Source: JBNLBS01 sp050303415
Lineage (GTDB): Bacteria > Pseudomonadota > Gammaproteobacteria > Methylococcales > Methylomonadaceae
Direction: 5' to 3'
NCBI GenBank assembly: GCA_050303415.1
Contig: JBNLBS010000031.1
Coordinates: forward strand, 1-16,473
DNA length: 16,473 nucleotides
The notes beneath the pieces are model-generated. The model was not told the origin of the DNA. It worked only from the letters and a program-made list of their open reading frames with translations, and did no database searches. How positions within the stretch are numbered: position 1 is the stretch's first letter; every line of letters begins with the position of its first letter. Shown piece after piece: positions 14,239 through 16,473 of the stretch. Made by a program: the position numbers and the translations under genes.

Positions 14239-16069
14239 CTTGTTGATGAAATGTATCGTAAATGCGTTGTGCTAATTGTCGGCTTATACCGTCCACACTG
14301 CTAAGCGCATCAACACCCGCGCGTGATACACCCTGCAGCCCCCCAAACTGTTTTAATAAAATTTGTCGTCTTTTTGGCCCCAAACCGGCAATCCCCTGCA
14401 AAACCGATTCTCGCTTAGCCTTACCTCTTCTCTGTCTGTGTCCGGTAATGGCAAAACGGTGCGCCTCATCCCGAATATGTTGAATTAACAACAAGCCGCT
14501 GGCATTTGGATTCACATCTATGGGCAGAGTCTGCTCAACCAAAATCAGTTTTTCCATACCGGCTTTTCGGTCCGGCCCTTTCGACACACCGACTATCATA
14601 ACATTGTTTATGTCTAATTCCGCCAATGCCTTTTGAGCTTCATTAACTTGTCCCTTTCCACCATCAATTAATAGAATATCCGGAGCTTTATGTTCACCCT
14701 TTTTTAGCCGTTTAAAACGTCTGAAAACAGCCTGATGAATGGCTGCATAATCATCACCACCGGTTATACCTTCAATATTAAATCGCCGGTATTCGGACTT
14801 TACCGGTCCTTCACGGTCAAAAACCACGCAAGAAGCAACCGTTTGATCCCCTTGAGTGTGACTGATATCGAAACATTCCAGACGCTTTGGCACCTCGGTG
14901 CAGCCCAACTCCTCCTGAAGACTGACAAATCGGGCATAAATGCCCTGTTTGTCCGATAACTTACTGAACAATGAGTTCTCAGCATTGGTACACGCCATTT
15001 GTAACCATTTTGCCCGTTCCCCACGCACTCTGGAGCTTATAGTGACAGTATGCTTAGCCTGACTTGCAAGCATTTCAGACAACAATTCGGTTTCCTCCAG
15101 CTCATGACTTAAAATAAGCTCATAAGGAGCCTGTCTGTCCAAATAATATTGTGGGATAAAAGCCTGTAATACATTAACTGGATCGTAATCGCCTGAGAAA
15201 CGTGGAAAAAATAATTTGTTCCCCAGGTTTTGTCCGTTACGAATAAAAAACACCTGTACACAAGCGACTCCGGCTTTACTGGCGCAGGCAATTATATCGA
15301 CATCACCACGCTCACCATGAACAAAGTTTTTCTCTAAAATCGAACGCAGTTTAACAATTTGATCCCTAAACCCGGCCGCCTGTTCGAATTCCAGACTGGC
15401 AGAGGCCTGTTCCATTTTTTCAATCAACTGGTCAATCAGTAAATTGCCACGCCCTTCAAGAAACATTATCGTACTGTTCAGATCCTGCGCATATGCCTGT
15501 TTATCAATCAGGCCGACACATGGCGCAGTACACCTATCAATCTGGTATTGTAAACAAGGCCTGGAGCGATTACTGAAATAAGAATCCTCACACTGACGCA
15601 CGGGGAAAATTTTCTGTAATAATTTTAATGTTTCCTTAACCGCCCCGGCACTGGGATAAGGACCGAAATATTTTCCCCGTTTCTTTTTCGCACCACGATG
15701 AAAGGTGATTTGCGGGTAATCATGGTAACTGGAAATAAAAATATATGGGTAGGATTTATCATCACGCAGGCAGATATTATAACGCGGCATATAGCGCTTT
15801 ATTTGCTGGCTTTCCAGCAACAGCGCCTCACCTTCTGTATGCGTTACAGTAACTTCAATACCCGCCACCTTAGCCACCATTGCCTGCTGCTTGGGTGAAA
15901 CAGATTGTGACCTAAAATAACTGGAAACACGGTTTTTAAGATTTTTTGCCTTACCGATATAAATTATACCGCCCTGGGCATTAAGCATTTTATAAATACC
16001 GGGACGTTTGGTTAAAGTTTTTAAAAAGGCTTTTATATCAAAATCTGTTTGTGGGACTTCATTAGTCAA
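14228..16069 (-). CDS. uvrC: Excinuclease ABC subunit C
   Basis: A 613-residue, full-length UvrC, the nuclease that cuts on both sides of a lesion after UvrAB loading. The N-terminal GIY-YIG domain (about 22-100) shows PGIYKM (Tyr26), IIYIGKAKNLKNR (Tyr37, Arg47) and Glu86. Cys160, 172, 180 and 184 match the four-cysteine pattern reported to hold an iron-sulfur cluster in UvrC. The UvrB-binding UVR motif is near 207-242 (EKMEQASASLEFEQAAGFRD). The RNase H-like second nuclease has ECFDISH (Asp401), LLIDGGKGQ (Asp469) and RDEAHRFAI, and a helix-hairpin-helix pair closes the protein (about 555-610). The start is TTG 16069: no in-frame ATG precedes the GIY-YIG domain, and AGG lies seven bases upstream. 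It starts 3 nt after the glycosylase stop and overlaps pgsA. Confidence 0.95.
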   Translation of the reverse strand: MTNEVPQTDFDIKAFLKTLTKRPGIYKMLNAQGGIIYIGKAKNLKNRVSSYFRSQSVSPKQQAMVAKVAGIEVTVTHTEGEALLLESQQIKRYMPRYNICLRDDKSYPYIFISSYHDYPQITFHRGAKKKRGKYFGPYPSAGAVKETLKLLQKIFPVRQCEDSYFSNRSRPCLQYQIDRCTAPCVGLIDKQAYAQDLNSTIMFLEGRGNLLIDQLIEKMEQASASLEFEQAAGFRDQIVKLRSILEKNFVHGERGDVDIIACASKAGVACVQVFFIRNGQNLGNKLFFPRFSGDYDPVNVLQAFIPQYYLDRQAPYELILSHELEETELLSEMLASQAKHTVTISSRVRGERAKWLQMACTNAENSLFSKLSDKQGIYARFVSLQEELGCTEVPKRLECFDISHTQGDQTVASCVVFDREGPVKSEYRRFNIEGITGGDDYAAIHQAVFRRFKRLKKGEHKAPDILLIDGGKGQVNEAQKALAELDINNVMIVGVSKGPDRKAGMEKLILVEQTLPIDVNPNASGLLLIQHIRDEAHRFAITGHRQRRGKAKRESVLQGIAGLGPKRRQILLKQFGGLQGVSRAGVDALSSVDGISRQLAQRIYDTFHQQDGT

Positions 16070-16072
16070 AAT

Positions 16073-16408
16073 TTAACCTAGCTCTTTTACAACCGTTCTA
16101 AATACATCGACAAACATATCATGTGTCAGCCGTTTAGTTTGCATGTTATAACGACTACAGTGATAAGAATCAATCAAAACCCGGCCATCGGGCAAATTAT
16201 GTGTATTATTATGCGCAAAAACCATCGTGCTTAACTTAAGTTCATAAGCTTTCACTACAGCCTTATGAGCGATACTGCCCAAACTTAAAATAACAGCATT
16301 CTGTGGAAGTTTTTCAATTTCAGCTTTTAAAAATGAATTGCAGGCATTAATTTCCTGTGCATTGGGTTTGTTATCGGGAGGAAGGCATTTGACTGCACAA
16401 GCGCGCCA
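16073..16408 (-). pseudogene. Uracil-DNA glycosylase (family 5-like), C-terminal half, interrupted
   Basis: The frame is open from 16408 to TAA at 16073-16075 (111 codons) and encodes the C-terminal half of a uracil-DNA glycosylase: AVKCLPPDNKPN, then a Cys/Ala-rich helix, LGSIAHKAV, FAHNNTHNLPDG and the motif DSYHCSRYN-QTKRLT. These resemble family 5 (UDGb) enzymes, which remove uracil and other deaminated bases from DNA. Just upstream of AVKC the similarity stops: an in-frame TAG (16409-16411) and, further in, a TGA lie in a palindromic sequence that reaches the window edge. The N-terminal half with the first active-site motif is missing, so this is either a gene broken by a repeat insertion or an assembly join. 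An internal TTG (16282) could start only a 69-residue fragment, unlikely to be active. It leads the uvrC-pgsA operon. Confidence 0.7.
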
Positions 16409-16473
16409 CTATTTCTGCGAAAGCTTGTTTTGGGCATCCGAGCCCAATCAAGCGGCAGAAATTACGCGGCAAT
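16401..16473. repeat. Palindromic REP/MITE-like element at the window edge
   Basis: Nested inverted repeats form one long imperfect hairpin: ATTTCTGC (16411-16418) with GCAGAAAT (16455-16462), GCTTG (16423-16427) with CAAGC (16449-16453), and TTGGGC (16430-16435) with GCCCAA (16442-16447) around the loop ATCCGA. The outer arms (16401-16410 GC-rich, 16463-16473) also pair partly, so the element may continue past the window. It is more GC-rich than its neighbours and interrupts the glycosylase frame. I found no second copy in the window. Confidence 0.65.

Overview
The window looks like a piece of a gammaproteobacterial chromosome of moderate to low GC. The evidence is a ubiquinone hydroxylase of the UbiF/UbiI type, a Dxs C-terminus, a CysJ-type diflavin reductase and a uvrC-pgsA operon. 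A methanotroph-like (Methylococcales) origin would fit the overall feel, but nothing in the window proves it. Most genes are housekeeping; I see no phage, CRISPR, tRNA or rRNA signal.

Layout. Positions 1-195 are the 3' end of dxs on the + strand, closed by a strong hairpin terminator. From 4750 back to 244 four genes lie on the - strand: a UbiF-like monooxygenase, a small exported and membrane-anchored protein of unknown function whose predicted mature N-terminus is histidine, a membrane-anchored PHB-depolymerase-like esterase, and a secreted trypsin-like protease with an Ig-like domain. The protease probably has its own promoter. A 248-nt divergent spacer separates this block from gltB.

The centre (4999-12305, + strand) is the most interesting part. 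It holds an unusually long glutamate synthase large subunit of 1828 residues, followed directly by a CysJ-like FMN/FAD/NADPH reductase. No gltD (the normal small subunit) and no cysI (the normal CysJ partner) lies beside them. The large subunit has an extra segment of about 100 residues before the FMN domain, an extra C-terminal region of about 190 residues, and an altered iron-sulfur cysteine spacing. The simplest reading is a glutamate synthase that takes electrons from NADPH through a diflavin reductase. A perfect 10-bp hairpin sits between the two genes.

The right side is on the - strand. A tight operon runs from an interrupted family-5-like uracil-DNA glycosylase through uvrC (TTG start), pgsA and an easily missed 58-residue Cys/His protein. 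After it comes a diguanylate cyclase with its own good sigma-70-like promoter. The glycosylase is cut off at the window edge by a palindromic, REP/MITE-like sequence that brings in stop codons, so the window may end inside a repeat.
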